In this document: in pieces, positions 1-12,071 of the stretch
Position numbering within the stretch: position 1 is the first letter of the stretch
Layout of the letters: each line of letters starts with the position of its first letter
From: an uncultured Lachnospiraceae bacterium
GTDB taxonomy: Bacteria; Bacillota; Clostridia; Lachnospirales; Lachnospiraceae
Length of the DNA: 30,543 nucleotides
Direction of reading: 5' to 3'
Assembly (NCBI GenBank): GCA_900544445.1
Contig: UQVK01000038.1
Coordinates: 1-30,543, forward strand
Notes under the pieces: model-generated
The model's input: the letters and a program-made list of their open reading frames with translations, nothing else
What the model was told of the DNA's origin: nothing
Databases searched by the model: none
Program-made: the position numbers and the translations under genes

Positions 1-542
1 GCGCTGACCGCCTCGTCGCAGACGATGAACTTCGGATTGGTCGCCAGCGCTCTCGCGATACCGATACGCTGTCTCTGACCGCCGGAAAACTCATGGGCAT
101 AACGGGTTGCATGCTCCGCGTTCAGTCCCACCAGCTCCATCAGGTTGATGATCTTCTCTCTGCGCTCCGCCTTGTTGGAGTACAGCTTATGCACATCCAG
201 AGGCTCTCCGATGATGTCCTCAACCGTCATACGGGGGTTCAGGGAAGAATAGGGATCCTGGAACACCATCTGCATCTCTTTTCTCATATGCTTGATGCTG
301 GAGCCGTCCACCTTTTCTCCGTTGTACAGCACCTCTCCCCCCGTCGGGGTATAAAGTCTCAGAAGGGAACGGCCAACCGTCGTTTTTCCGCATCCGGACT
401 CGCCTACCAGGCCGAGCGTTTCGCCGGGCTTGATGGAAAAGGACACGCCGTCAACAGCCTTCAGAGGAATCGTTTTTGTAAAACCGACCTTGATCGGGAA
501 ATACTGCTTCAGGTCTTTTACTTCTACCAGATATTCACTCAT
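1..542 (-). CDS. oppF: Oligopeptide ABC transporter ATP-binding protein OppF (3' part missing)
   Basis: Cytoplasmic ATPase that, with OppD, powers peptide import through the OppB/OppC channel. About 180 N-terminal residues are visible; the rest lies beyond the left edge. It opens [15 protein letters not shown]. It shows the Walker A motif GESGCGKTT, a Q-loop in [13 protein letters not shown], the signature FSGGQRQR and the Walker [11 protein letters not shown], which runs into the edge. The ATG overlaps the oppD stop by four bases (ATGA), the usual sign of translational coupling. OppF rather than OppD is chosen because it is the last ATPase of a B-C-D-F order and carries the OppF-like [17 protein letters not shown] segment. 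No substrate-binding protein gene (oppA) is in the window, so it must lie past the edge or elsewhere. The specificity (oligo- or dipeptide) cannot be read from the sequence. Confidence 0.93.
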   Translation of the reverse strand, partial: MSEYLVEVKDLKQYFPIKVGFTKTIPLKAVDGVSFSIKPGETLGLVGESGCGKTTVGRSLLRLYTPTGGEVLYNGEKVDGSSIKHMRKEMQMVFQDPYSSLNPRMTVEDIIGEPLDVHKLYSNKAERREKIINLMELVGLNAEHATRYAHEFSGGQRQRIGIARALATNPKFIVCDEAVS

Positions 543-1543
543 TTATTTGCGCCTCCTTGCTTTGCGAGCATCTCTTCCTTCACGTTCAGCCAGCAGGCCG
601 CATAATGACCATCAGGCATCTGCATCTCCGGCGGAACCTGCTCGATGCAGATCTTCATCGCGTTCTCGCAGCGGGGGCAGAACGCGCAGCCCCTGGGCAT
701 ATTCAGAAGGTTGATGGGCGTACCCGGAATGGGAATCAGCTTTTCACCGATTCTGTCCACATTGGGAATGGAGCGCAGAAGGCCCTTCGTATATTCGTGA
801 CGCGGACGATAGAAAATATCTTCCGCCGTACCTCTCTCGCATACGCGTCCGCCGTACAGTACAATAATCTCGTCGCACAGTTCGGCAATCACGCCCAGAT
901 CGTGGGTTACCATGATGATGGCCATGCCAAGCTTCTTCTGAAGATCCTGCATCAGCTCCAGAATCTGCGCCTGGATGGTCACGTCCAGAGCTGTGGTAGG
1001 CTCATCCGCAATCAGGATATCAGGCTCGCAGGCAAGCGCCATGGCAATCATGACACGCTGACGCATACCGCCGGACAGCTCGTAAGGATACTGCTTCACA
1101 CGCTTCTCCGGTTCGTTCACGCCGACCAGGGTGAGCATTTCCACCGCACGGGCCTCCGCTGCCTTTCCTTTCCGGTCGGTGTGAAGCTCAATCGCCTCGC
1201 GAAGCTGATTTCCCACCGTAAAAACGGGGTTCAGGCTCGTCATGGGGTCCTGGAAAATGATGGAACAGCATTTTCCGCGGAACTCTCTCATCTGCTTTTC
1301 CGTATATTTCGTAATGTCCTGTCCTTTATACAGAACCTCTCCTTCTGTAATCCGTCCGTTCTTTTCCAGAATCTGCATAATGGAATAGGCCGTAACAGAT
1401 TTTCCGGAACCGGATTCTCCCACAATACCGAGAATCTTTCCCTTATCCAGATTGAAGGATACGCCGTTTACCGCCATAACCTCCCCGTTATCCGTTTTAA
1501 AGGAGGTATGAAGATTTTTTACTGAAAGAATTGTTTCACTCAT
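539..1543 (-). CDS. oppD: Oligopeptide ABC transporter ATP-binding protein OppD
   Basis: Full-length ATPase of 334 residues, normal for the family. Walker A GESGSGKS is at residues 42-49, the Q-loop is in [12 protein letters not shown], the signature is LSGGMRQR, Walker B is [12 protein letters not shown] and the H-loop is in VTHDLG. The C-terminal oligopeptide/dipeptide domain starts near [13 protein letters not shown]. It holds a cysteine set (GCAFCPRC, then a further Cys, then YAACW) of the kind that binds an iron-sulphur cluster in DppD-type proteins; that function is inferred by family. The gene sits 18 bp after oppC and overlaps oppF by four bases, so the four genes form one operon. A GGAGGAAGGAG stretch precedes the ATG. 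Confidence 0.95.
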   Translation of the reverse strand: MSETILSVKNLHTSFKTDNGEVMAVNGVSFNLDKGKILGIVGESGSGKSVTAYSIMQILEKNGRITEGEVLYKGQDITKYTEKQMREFRGKCCSIIFQDPMTSLNPVFTVGNQLREAIELHTDRKGKAAEARAVEMLTLVGVNEPEKRVKQYPYELSGGMRQRVMIAMALACEPDILIADEPTTALDVTIQAQILELMQDLQKKLGMAIIMVTHDLGVIAELCDEIIVLYGGRVCERGTAEDIFYRPRHEYTKGLLRSIPNVDRIGEKLIPIPGTPINLLNMPRGCAFCPRCENAMKICIEQVPPEMQMPDGHYAACWLNVKEEMLAKQGGANK

Positions 1544-1561
1544 CTGTTTTCTCCTTCCTCC

Positions 1562-2656
1562 TTATCTCTTCAGCTTCGGATCGAACGCGTCGCGCAGACC
1601 GTCGCCGAGAAGGTTGAAGGCCAGCGTGATCAGGCAGATCATGAGAGCCGGGAACACCAGCTTCCAGGGATAGGCGCTGATACCCGCTCTCGCCGCATTG
1701 GCGAGGGAGCCGAGGGAAGGCATGGGAGCCTGTACGCCCATTCCGATGAAGCTTAAGAAGCTTTCCGTAAAGATTGCGGAAGGAATCTGCAGTGCAGCAG
1801 AAATAATGATAACGCTGATGCAGTTCGGCAGAATATGACGGAAGATGATCCTCTTCGGCTTTGCGCCGCTCACCTTTGCCGCGAGCACATAGTCGTTCTG
1901 CTTGATGGTCAGAATCTGACCGCGCACCAGACGCGCCATGCTCACCCAGTACAGCAGGGCGAACACCACGAACATGGAAAGCATGTTCGTTCCGATCTTC
2001 TGCAGGAAAGGAATGGCGCTTACATCCATGACCTCATTCAATACCACGGAAAGCAGAACCACCATCAGCGTATCCGGAAGGGAATAAATGATATCCACGA
2101 TACGCATCATGACCAGATCCACCTTGCCGCCGAAATATCCGGAAATACTTCCGTACAGGTTACCTATAATCAATACAATGACTGCGGCGAACACACCGAC
2201 AATCAGGGATACTCTGGTTCCATAGAGAACACGGACAAAATAGTCACGTCCCATCTCATCCGTTCCCATGATATGCGGGAAGACCTTGCCGCCTTCCGCC
2301 ATAAACTCCTGCTCCAGCTCGGAATACTGGAAGGGAGCCATATTCGCGATGGTCCTGTCACGCTTTCCATCCACCCGGATGATCTCAGAATATTCATAGG
2401 GAATAAACATCGGGCCGAAAACAATCAGAAGGATGATCAGGGCCAGCACGATCATGCTTCCCACCGCCAGAGGATTCTTCATCAGGCGGCGCATACCGTC
2501 CTTGAAAAAGGAAACGGATTCGCTCATTACCTCCTGCTGCTTCTTTTCCTCATCTGTCGCCTTTTCAAACTTCTTCAGATCAATCTGCAGACTTAAGGGA
2601 GACTTTTCCGGCATCGCGTTGATATCTTTATTTAAATTCTTCTCTAACGTACTCAT
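1562..2656 (-). CDS. oppC: Oligopeptide ABC transporter permease OppC
   Basis: Inner-membrane permease of 364 residues that pairs with OppB to form the peptide channel. A charged cytoplasmic N-terminus of about 70 residues (rich in Lys, Glu and Asp) precedes the first membrane helix (NPLAVGSMIVLALIILLIVF). An extracytoplasmic loop of about 55 residues then leads into the BPD-transport domain. The EAA-type loop that docks the ATPase is visible as AAKVSGAKPKRIIFRHILPN. The C-terminus LLGDGLRDAFDPKLKR is the standard OppC/DppC ending. It lies 18 bp downstream of oppB and 18 bp upstream of oppD on the same strand. Nothing looks damaged. Confidence 0.95.
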   Translation of the reverse strand: MSTLEKNLNKDINAMPEKSPLSLQIDLKKFEKATDEEKKQQEVMSESVSFFKDGMRRLMKNPLAVGSMIVLALIILLIVFGPMFIPYEYSEIIRVDGKRDRTIANMAPFQYSELEQEFMAEGGKVFPHIMGTDEMGRDYFVRVLYGTRVSLIVGVFAAVIVLIIGNLYGSISGYFGGKVDLVMMRIVDIIYSLPDTLMVVLLSVVLNEVMDVSAIPFLQKIGTNMLSMFVVFALLYWVSMARLVRGQILTIKQNDYVLAAKVSGAKPKRIIFRHILPNCISVIIISAALQIPSAIFTESFLSFIGMGVQAPMPSLGSLANAARAGISAYPWKLVFPALMICLITLAFNLLGDGLRDAFDPKLKR

Positions 2657-2674
2657 CTGTCTTTCACGTCCTCC

Positions 2675-3586
2675 TTAGTCCAGCTTAATACGGGGGTCAA
2701 TCAGCTTGTACACGATGTCCGTGATCAGGTTTACGGTAACCATGAGGACGGCGAGGAAAATGGTCGTTCCCATAATCAGCGTATAATCGCGGTTCGTGAT
2801 GCCATCGACAAATTTCGCACCGAGGCCGCCAATGGTGAAGATCTGCTCCACAACAAGCGAACCCGTCAGGATGGAAGCCGTCATCGGCCCCACGTAGGTA
2901 ATGACCGGAATCAGCGCGTTACGCAGAGTATGTTTGAAAATTACCTTCAATGTGGATACGCCCTTGGCTCTCGCCGTACGCACATAATCCTGCCCCATCA
3001 CGTCCAGCATGCTGGTCTTGGTCAGACGGGTAATGTACGCCATCGGGTAGGCTGCCAGGGATATCACGGGAAGCACATAGTTACGGTTATCCACACTCCA
3101 GACAGGAATCCAGCCCAGCTTCACGCAGAACACCAATAGCAGCAGCGTACCCAGCACAAAGCTTGGCAGTGATGTCAGCAGAGTGGAAAAGAATATAATC
3201 AGTCGGTCGGGCAGATGGTTTCTGGTCAGCGCGGCTATACTTCCAAAGATCACACCGAGGATGACCGCAACAACAACGGCCATGCCGCCCAGTTTTGCGG
3301 AAACCACGAAGGATTCTCCGATTACCGTCTTGATCTCACGGCCGGTTTTCAGGGAAATACCGAAATCCCCCTGAAGCAGGTTTTTCATATAGAGCACAAA
3401 CTGCTCCGGTACCGGTTTATCCAGGTTGTATCTTCTCTCCAATGCCGCCCGGACTTCTTCCGATATTGCCTTCTCTCCATCAAACGGTCCGCCCGGAATC
3501 GCATTCATGGCAAAGAATGTGATCGCGCAGATGATCAGCAGAGTAATGATGGCAAGAAAGACTCTCTTCACTACGTACTTTAGCAA
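2675..3586 (-). CDS. oppB: Oligopeptide ABC transporter permease OppB (TTG start)
   Basis: Inner-membrane permease, first gene of the opp operon. I place the start at the TTG at 3586-3584, giving 303 residues that begin (M)LKYVVKRVFLAIITLL, the usual OppB N-terminus. A strong AAGGAG lies eight bases upstream (3595-3600). A longer reading from 3628 would add MPLCNILRRKGVLQ, which has no family counterpart and would put this ribosome binding site inside the gene. The N-terminal helix is followed by the conserved IPGGPFDGE region, a periplasmic segment, the BPD-transport domain and the docking loop ARAKGVSTLKVIFKHTLRN. The C-terminus DIVYKLIDPRIKLD is typical. The promoter lies about 310 bp upstream, so the mRNA has a long leader. 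Confidence 0.93.
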   Translation of the reverse strand: MLKYVVKRVFLAIITLLIICAITFFAMNAIPGGPFDGEKAISEEVRAALERRYNLDKPVPEQFVLYMKNLLQGDFGISLKTGREIKTVIGESFVVSAKLGGMAVVVAVILGVIFGSIAALTRNHLPDRLIIFFSTLLTSLPSFVLGTLLLLVFCVKLGWIPVWSVDNRNYVLPVISLAAYPMAYITRLTKTSMLDVMGQDYVRTARAKGVSTLKVIFKHTLRNALIPVITYVGPMTASILTGSLVVEQIFTIGGLGAKFVDGITNRDYTLIMGTTIFLAVLMVTVNLITDIVYKLIDPRIKLD

Positions 3587-3600
3587 CTGTAACACTCCTT
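3584..3600 (-). promoter_or_regulatory. Ribosome binding site that fixes the oppB start
   Basis: The minus strand reads AAGGAG, eight spacer bases, then TTG and an OppB-like N-terminus. This is a near-perfect Shine-Dalgarno at good distance, and it favours the TTG start over the upstream in-frame codon at 3628. Confidence 0.8.
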
Positions 3601-3894
3601 TTCTTCTCAGTATATTGCACAAAGGCAACCCGCCGGTATCCTTTGCGGTACTGTTTTTACTGATACTTATGCCTGATGCAAACAGTCTTCACACCCGCGG
3701 ATCCAAACGTCCTTCACAGAAAGCCAGATATGTTTCCTGTACGGACATCGAGCCCAAATAAATGACGCCCGGGGTAACCGGCCGTCACGCCTTGTGTGCA
3801 GCAGCCCCTGGTGGCACCTTCGCCACGGATATACCTGCTTTATTATTCTGTCATCCCTGCAATACTGCCTGCAGGTTTTTATATCAGCTGTTAC
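3587..3894 (-). other. Long untranslated leader of the opp operon
   Basis: This stretch separates the opp promoter from the oppB start and holds no convincing gene. On the transcribed (minus) strand it has several hairpins. GTGGC/GCCAC closes a six-base loop near 3812-3827. GACG-G-CCGG / CCGG-G-CGTC lies at 3764-3786 and is followed by the U-rich ATTTATTT. A reading frame of 79 codons (3667-3906) starts upstream of the predicted transcript start and has no ribosome binding site, so I do not call it. No known riboswitch was recognised. A cis-acting control function is inferred only from length and structure. Confidence 0.45.
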
Positions 3895-3923
3895 ACTATA
3901 ACACAATCCGGATGGTGTTGCAA
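3895..3923 (-). promoter_or_regulatory. Promoter of the opp operon
   Basis: The minus strand carries TTGCAA (3918-3923), a 17-bp spacer and TATAGT (3895-3900), a good sigma-A type match. Transcription would start near 3888 and leave a leader of about 300 nt before oppB. It lies between the eno terminator and the opp genes, so opp is an independent unit. Confidence 0.75.
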
Positions 3924-3955
3924 GTTTTTTTCATTTGGAAATATTTTATCTCATA

Positions 3956-3983
3956 AAAACCGGCGGCATCTGCCGCCGGTTTT
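3956..3983 (-). terminator. Intrinsic terminator of eno
   Basis: AAAACCGGCGGCA (3956-3968) and TGCCGCCGGTTTT (3971-3983) form a perfect GC-rich stem with a very short loop, flanked by A and T runs. It begins 14 bases past the eno stop. The symmetry would let it act in both directions, but only eno needs it here. Confidence 0.9.
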
Positions 3984-3996
3984 CTGCCGGTGTGAT

Positions 3997-7611
<3,615 letters not shown>

Positions 7612-7640
<29 letters not shown>

Positions 7641-8517
7641 AGCCCTTCACCTCCGTTTCACTGATAAAAATTTCTTCCAGCGACAGTGGAAGCACTTCAT
7701 AAAAATGGGTTTCCGCCGCCGCGAACATGGCGATGATCTCGTCCCGCTCTCCGCGTACCGTAAGCGTATACAGGGAGCCCCTCTTTTCCTGCTTCACGAG
7801 CGTAAGGCTCCTGAGCATGCGCTCCGCTTCCTCCCCGGAAGCGAAAACACACTGCACCTTCTGGATATTGCACTTCATCTCTTCCAGCTCCCGTGACAGG
7901 AGGATGCCGCCCTGATGCAGAAGTCCCACATGGTCACAAATATCTTCCAGCTCCCTCAAATTGTGAGAAGCGATCACCGGCGTCAGCCCTCTCTTTTCCA
8001 TTTCCTGTGCAAAAATACTTTTTATTCCCTGACGCATGACCGGGTCCAGTCCGTCAAAGGTTTCATCGCAGAGCAGATACTTCGTCTGGCTGCTGATACC
8101 GCAGATCAGAGCGAGCTGCTTCTTCATCCCTTTGGAAAAGCTCTCAATCTTTCTCCTGCTGTCCAGCCCGAAGGAGGCGAGATACATGTAGTATGCTTCC
8201 CGGTTAAACCGCTCGTATACGCTGCTGTAATACTTCTCCATATCGCGCGGCGTGGCATGGGCAAAAAAATAGGGCTCATCCGAGATGAAAAAGCATCTCT
8301 TCTTCGCATCTACACTGTCATAGGCGTTCATACCGTCAACGAGAACCAGCCCCTCATCCGGCTTCAGAACGCCCGCCGCCATCCGCAGAACAGTACTTTT
8401 CCCTGCTCCATTGGTCCCGACCAGGCCGAATACATTCTCTTCCTTCATCCGGAAGCTCACGTCCCTTACAGCGCTCACTTTTCCGAAGCTTTTGGACGCA
8501 TTTCTAAGCTCAATCAT
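7612..8517 (-). CDS. ABC transporter ATP-binding protein (YtrB-like)
   Basis: Cytoplasmic ATPase of 301 residues. Walker A GTNGAGKST is at 34-42. The signature is FSKGMKKQ, a diverged form of LSGGQ common in this subfamily. Walker B is YLLCDETFDGLD and the H-loop is IASHNLRELE. The last third is a regulatory tail of about 90 residues, as in antibiotic-resistance and YtrB-like ATPases. Its ATG overlaps the GntR stop by four bases and its 3' end overlaps the permease gene by 29 bp. The three genes are therefore one tightly coupled operon with a GntR-ATPase-permease order. The exported or sensed compound cannot be inferred. Confidence 0.92.
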
Positions 8518-8903
8518 TCTCCTTCCCTCCCTGCGCTTCCGAGTTTCTCCTGCCCGCCAAGCAGCCAGCCGGCAAGTTCTCCTGCTTCCACTCCGATCTC
8601 TCCCGCTTCCTTCACCAGCTCCCGCAGTTTTGCAAAGAGCTGCTCCTTTCTGACGCTTAAAAGCTTCTCGTCATAGGCCACAAAATTTCCCCGTCCCTTT
8701 ACCGTATAGATAAAGCCCTGACGTTCCAGCTCCGTATAGGCCCTCTGAATGGTATTCGGATTGATCGACAGCTCCACAGCCAGGCTTCTGACGGAAGGCA
8801 TTCTCGTATTGGGCTCCAGAGCGCCCGTCAGAATCAGCTTTTGAAATTTATCCACAACCTGCTCGTAAATAGGCCGTGCATCCTTATAATCGATGATAAT
8901 CAC
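8514..8903 (-). CDS. GntR family transcriptional regulator, YtrA subfamily
   Basis: Short regulator of 129 residues, the usual size for YtrA-type GntR proteins, which lack a large ligand domain. The winged helix-turn-helix fills residues 1-75 (PIYEQVVDKFQKLILTGAL, then MPSVRSLAVELSINPNTIQRAYTEL in two adjoining stretches, then GFIYTVKGRGNFVA). A short helical dimerisation tail follows, ending in a Gly/Glu-rich stretch. It is the first gene of the operon and most likely represses it through the operator at 8934-8960, which lies between its promoter and its start codon. Confidence 0.93.
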   Translation of the reverse strand: MIIIDYKDARPIYEQVVDKFQKLILTGALEPNTRMPSVRSLAVELSINPNTIQRAYTELERQGFIYTVKGRGNFVAYDEKLLSVRKEQLFAKLRELVKEAGEIGVEAGELAGWLLGGQEKLGSAGREGE

Positions 8904-8933
8904 AGGACTCCTTTCCGCATCGCATGCTGTATG

Positions 8934-8960
8934 AAGTGTACTAACAATACTGATACACTT
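8934..8960 (-). promoter_or_regulatory. Putative YtrA-type operator
   Basis: AAGTGTA (8934-8940) and TACACTT (8954-8960) form a perfect 7-bp inverted repeat with a 13-bp spacer, just downstream of the -10 of the GntR operon. The arms AGTGTA/TACACT with N13 match the B. subtilis YtrA operator as I recall it. A repressor bound here would block the promoter. Confidence 0.75.
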
Positions 8961-8965
8961 AAGTT

Positions 8966-8994
8966 ATCATGTTTCTGCGGTTTTGGCAAGTCAA
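8966..8994 (-). promoter_or_regulatory. Promoter of the GntR-ABC operon
   Basis: The minus strand has TTGACT (8989-8994), a 17-bp spacer and CATGAT (8966-8971). The -35 is strong and the -10 moderate. The inverted repeat at 8934-8960 follows at once, in the place where a repressor would act. Confidence 0.6.
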
Positions 8995-9105
8995 AAAAGG
9001 GATGACCTCCACGCTGCCATATCGGACAGGGAGATGGGAAGAATCCTCCCGCAGACGCAAAATAGAGCAGCCTTTTCCATTGTTGAAAACAACTGCTCCT
9101 GCGTC

Positions 9106-9160
9106 GATAAATTCAGCCGTCTGGACCGGCGGTAAATTCTCCGATAAGCGTAAATTTATC
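9106..9160 (-). repeat. Inverted repeat at the 3' end of the acetyltransferase gene
   Basis: GATAAATT (9106-9113) and AATTTATC (9153-9160) are inverted. Between them, GCCG/CGGC (9116-9119 and 9127-9130) can form a smaller hairpin. The right arm touches the stop codon of the minus-strand gene. No T run follows, so it is not a clear terminator; it may aid mRNA 3'-end stability. The rest of 8995-9105 holds nothing I recognise. Confidence 0.4.
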
Positions 9161-9704
9161 AGTCCAGTTCCAGCCTCATTGAAATCAGTTCCTGCCAGCC
9201 CCTGAAGCGTGAACGAAAACCTCTTGGATTGCGTCCAAATTCGATAAACCCCATCCTTTTATACAGGGCAATCGCATTCCCGTTTTCACTTACAACCTCT
9301 AATTCCAACTGAGAATATCCGGCTTCTTTTGCACACTCTATACAGGCTGCAATCAATGCCCGGCCTATTCCAACGCCCCAAAAAGCCCTGTCAACTGCAA
9401 TCCCCAATTCTGCGCGGTGTCTGACCTTATTTTCTCCCATACTATCTACATTTGCAGTTCCAACAATACGCCCATCCACAACGGCACATAGATAAACCTC
9501 CCTGTCCGCATGCTCTTTTTCAGCCAGAAATTGTTTTTCAAATGCCGTGTCAAAAGATGTTTCATCTTTGTATGACGCTAAAAAATCTGTTTGTTCATGA
9601 GTCAGCAGAAAAATATTCAAGACTTCCTGCGCATCATCGCCGACAGCGTTTCTAAGTAAACATTTCTGATTATTCTTCAGAAATACATTTTTTGTATACT
9701 TCAC
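9159..9704 (-). CDS. GNAT family N-acetyltransferase (GTG start)
   Basis: Predicted cytoplasmic acetyl-CoA-dependent acetyltransferase of 181 residues. The GTG at 9704 follows TGGAGGGA at good distance and gives (M)KYTKNVFLKNNQKC. An upstream TTG frame (9749) runs back into the gpmI terminator and lacks a ribosome binding site. The GNAT core shows the strand VYLCAVVDGRIVGTANV, motif A ELGIAVDRAFWGVGIGRALIAAC (in adjoining stretches; the GVGIGRAL pyrophosphate loop is clear), LELEVVSENGNAIALYKRMGF and a C-terminal ISMRLELD. Codon use is more AT-rich than in the neighbours, which may point to recent acquisition. The substrate is unknown. Confidence 0.9.
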   Translation of the reverse strand: MKYTKNVFLKNNQKCLLRNAVGDDAQEVLNIFLLTHEQTDFLASYKDETSFDTAFEKQFLAEKEHADREVYLCAVVDGRIVGTANVDSMGENKVRHRAELGIAVDRAFWGVGIGRALIAACIECAKEAGYSQLELEVVSENGNAIALYKRMGFIEFGRNPRGFRSRFRGWQELISMRLELD

Positions 9705-9744
9705 CGATTTGTCCCTCCACAAATTGCGATCCGGCGCTCTTTTT

Positions 9745-9781
9745 TTCAAAAAAGGAACGGCGTGACCAGAATCACGCCGTT
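9745..9781 (-). terminator. Intrinsic terminator of gpmI
   Basis: On the minus strand AACGGCGTGA, a six-base loop and TCACGCCGTT form a 10-bp stem (9756-9781). A run CCTTTTTTG follows (9749-9755), 20 bp past the gpmI stop. Confidence 0.9.
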
Positions 9782-9801
9782 TCCCGAAAACATATCATAG
9801 A

Positions 9802-11346
9802 TTAATTCTTCTTCACCAGAAGGCTCTTTCCGGTCATTTCCTTCGGCTGCTCCTTCCCCATGACCTCAATCAGAGTGGGAACGATGTCTGCAAGGCATCC
9901 GCCCTCTCTCAGGGTATAGGAAGGATCATAGTTGACCAGAATGAAGGGTACCTGATTCGTGGTATGGGCAGTGAAGGGAGCGCCCGTCTCATAGTCGATG
10001 AGCTGTTCCGCATTGCCGTGATCCGCGCAGATGAACATCACGCCGTCCACGCTCTTAATGGCGTCCACCGCCTTTCCAACGCACTCGTCAACCGCTTCCA
10101 CAGCCTTGATGGCCGCTGCTTCCACGCCGGTATGTCCGACCATATCCGGATTTGCGAAGTTGATGATGATCACGTCATATTTGTCAGATTTAATGGCTTC
10201 CACCAGCTTGTCGCAGACCTCGTAGGCGCTCATCTCGGGCTTCAGGTCATAGGTGGCAACCTTTGGGGAATTCACCAGGATCCTATCCTCTCCCTCGTTG
10301 GGCGTCTCCACGCCGCCGTTGAAGAAAAAGGTTACATGGGCATACTTCTCCGTCTCAGCGATTCTCGCCTGAGTCATGTGGTTGGCAGCCAGCCACTCTC
10401 CAAAGGTGTTGGTCACCTCCACCTTGTGGAAAGCCACTTCCTTGTTGGGGATGGTAGGATCATATTCCGTGAAGCAGATATACTTTACCTCCAGCCGCTT
10501 CGGTCTGTCGAAGCCCTTGAAATCGTCATCACAGAACGCATGGGTGATCTCTCTCGCGCGGTCCGGACGGAAATTATAGAAAATAATGGAATCGCCGTCT
10601 TTAATGGTCGCAACCGGAGCGCCGTCCTTCACAACCACGGTGGGCTTAACAAACTCATCCGTTTCATTTCTGTCATAGGAGGCCTGAATACCTTCCGTCG
10701 CGCTGGGAGCGGTCAGCCCCTCGCCCTTCGTCAGGGCATCATAAGCCAGCTTCACGCGGTCATAGTTATTATCTCTGTCCATCGCGTAGTAACGGCCCAT
10801 CACGGAAGCCACCTCGCCTACGCCCAGCTCCTTCATCTTTTCCTCAAGCTGCTCCACATAGCCCTTACCGCTCGCCGGAGGGGTGTCACGTCCATCCAGG
10901 AAGCAGTGTACGTATACCTTCTTTAATCCCTCTCTCTTCGCCAGCTCCAGAAGTCCGTAAATATGGGTAATGTGGCTGTGTACGCCGCCGTCGGAAACCA
11001 GCCCGTACATGTGCAGGGCGGAATCGTTCTTTTTGCAGTTTTCCACAGCAGAAAGCAGGGCAGGATTTTTGAAGAAATCCCCGTCCTGAATTTCCTTGGT
11101 AATTCTGGTAAGCTCCTGATATACGATACGGCCGGCACCCATGTTCAGGTGGCCCACCTCCGAATTTCCCATCTGTCCGTCCGGAAGGCCGACAGCCATG
11201 CCGCTGGCGTTTCCTCTCACAAAGGGATATTCCTTCATCAGCCTGTCCATGACAGGCGTGTTCGCCTCACGGACCGCGTTGCCTTCTACCTTGTCATTCA
11301 GGCCGTAGCCGTCAAGAATCATTAAAACAACCGGTTTCTTACTCAT
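9802..11346 (-). CDS. gpmI: 2,3-bisphosphoglycerate-independent phosphoglycerate mutase
   Basis: Converts 3-phosphoglycerate to 2-phosphoglycerate without the bisphosphate cofactor, using two manganese ions; it feeds enolase. The 514 residues match the family length. MILDGYGL near the start carries the first metal ligand. The catalytic serine is Ser62 in GNSEVGHLNMGAGRIVYQ. Further conserved blocks are HCFLDGRDTPP, GRYYAMDRDNNYDRV, YNFRPDRAREI, NFANPDMVGHTG and FICADHGNAE. The gene has GGAGG six to eight bases before its ATG, its own promoter (11407-11435) and terminator, so it is a single-gene unit. A manganese-type exporter gene lies close by, but any link is speculation. Confidence 0.97.
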   Translation of the reverse strand: MSKKPVVLMILDGYGLNDKVEGNAVREANTPVMDRLMKEYPFVRGNASGMAVGLPDGQMGNSEVGHLNMGAGRIVYQELTRITKEIQDGDFFKNPALLSAVENCKKNDSALHMYGLVSDGGVHSHITHIYGLLELAKREGLKKVYVHCFLDGRDTPPASGKGYVEQLEEKMKELGVGEVASVMGRYYAMDRDNNYDRVKLAYDALTKGEGLTAPSATEGIQASYDRNETDEFVKPTVVVKDGAPVATIKDGDSIIFYNFRPDRAREITHAFCDDDFKGFDRPKRLEVKYICFTEYDPTIPNKEVAFHKVEVTNTFGEWLAANHMTQARIAETEKYAHVTFFFNGGVETPNEGEDRILVNSPKVATYDLKPEMSAYEVCDKLVEAIKSDKYDVIIINFANPDMVGHTGVEAAAIKAVEAVDECVGKAVDAIKSVDGVMFICADHGNAEQLIDYETGAPFTAHTTNQVPFILVNYDPSYTLREGGCLADIVPTLIEVMGKEQPKEMTGKSLLVKKN

Positions 11347-11406
11347 TTTTTTCCTCCATACATAGACGTTCTCTATTTTTTCTTATCAATCGGAAAATCC
11401 ATTGAA

Positions 11407-11435
11407 ATTATACACGTTTTCCCGAAAAGGCGCAA
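11407..11435 (-). promoter_or_regulatory. Promoter of gpmI
   Basis: The minus strand has TTGCGC (11430-11435), a 17-bp spacer and a perfect TATAAT (11407-11412), about 60 bp before the start codon. Confidence 0.75.
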
Positions 11436-11462
11436 TACGTTTTTGGTTTCTAACAGTCCCGC

Positions 11463-12071
11463 TCACTCCGCTTTCTCCACAGCCGCGATGCTGATTCCCG
11501 CCACCAGAGTGTCGAGGGCGGGCCGGTATTTCTCATAGACCTCAGGCGTCAGGGACGCATATACCTGATAGGCGGCTCCGCTCCCGGCAACCCCATCAAA
11601 AAGCACATAATATTCCTGTCTGACCTCTCCGTTTTCCAGCGTGATCTGTCTGATATATCTGTTTCCGGTCAGACCAGCTCCCGTCTGTACCGCTTCCGGA
11701 CTCAGCCCAGCCGGATCGAACCTTCCGCTGTCCGCCTGCCTGCTCCCGAAGAGGAACAACGACGGTTCCTCTTCCCCATCCACGCAGATTTCAAAGCCCC
11801 ATTCATGGGAATCCATGTTTTCTCCCGCGTCTATTTTCTCATAGGACTCATAGCTCCAGCCGGAAGGAAGCAGGAAGGCGATGCTGTCCACATATCCGTT
11901 GTGGGAGAAATCCCGGCTGATGATCTCCACCGCATCCGCAACAGCGACCGTCTCCGTTGTTCCCGCCGCCTCTGCCAAAGCCTGATCTGCACAGCCGGGA
12001 ACTGCCGACAAAAGCAGCACCGTAAGTAGTCCCGCCGCCCGGTATCTGATTCTGTTCAATTGTTCCTCCAT
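11463..12071 (-). CDS. Putative lipoprotein of unknown function
   Basis: Not recognised as a known family. From the ATG at 12071 it has 202 residues. A short basic N-terminus (EEQLNRIRYR) is followed by the hydrophobic stretch AAGLLTVLLLSAVPGC, a lipobox-like end with an unusual Pro at -2, so export and lipid attachment are likely but not certain. The rest is acidic and soluble, with few Lys. A TTG four codons later (12059) has GGAGG five bases upstream and is an equally good start; the open frame also extends back to 12140. It is divergent from the CDF transporter gene, with promoters back to back. It may serve at the cell surface, perhaps linked to metal handling, but only proximity suggests this. 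Confidence 0.7.
   Translation of the reverse strand: MEEQLNRIRYRAAGLLTVLLLSAVPGCADQALAEAAGTTETVAVADAVEIISRDFSHNGYVDSIAFLLPSGWSYESYEKIDAGENMDSHEWGFEICVDGEEEPSLFLFGSRQADSGRFDPAGLSPEAVQTGAGLTGNRYIRQITLENGEVRQEYYVLFDGVAGSGAAYQVYASLTPEVYEKYRPALDTLVAGISIAAVEKAE

Noticed and set aside
1835..2596. Long antisense frames opposite opp, eno, gpmI and the ABC genes
   Set aside because: They mirror high-GC coding sequence on the other strand, are rich in His/Gln/Arg and match no family; the sense genes are clear.
3667..3906. A 79-codon minus-strand frame in the opp leader
   Set aside because: It begins upstream of the predicted transcript start, lacks a Shine-Dalgarno, and its Cys/Arg/Trp-rich product resembles no family.
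8969..9205. A 78-codon plus-strand frame between the GntR and acetyltransferase genes
   Set aside because: It has no ribosome binding site, covers the GntR promoter on the other strand and overlaps the acetyltransferase end.
9705..9749. Longer acetyltransferase start at the TTG at 9749
   Set aside because: It would begin inside the T run of the gpmI terminator, while a GTG at 9704 has a strong GGAGG upstream.
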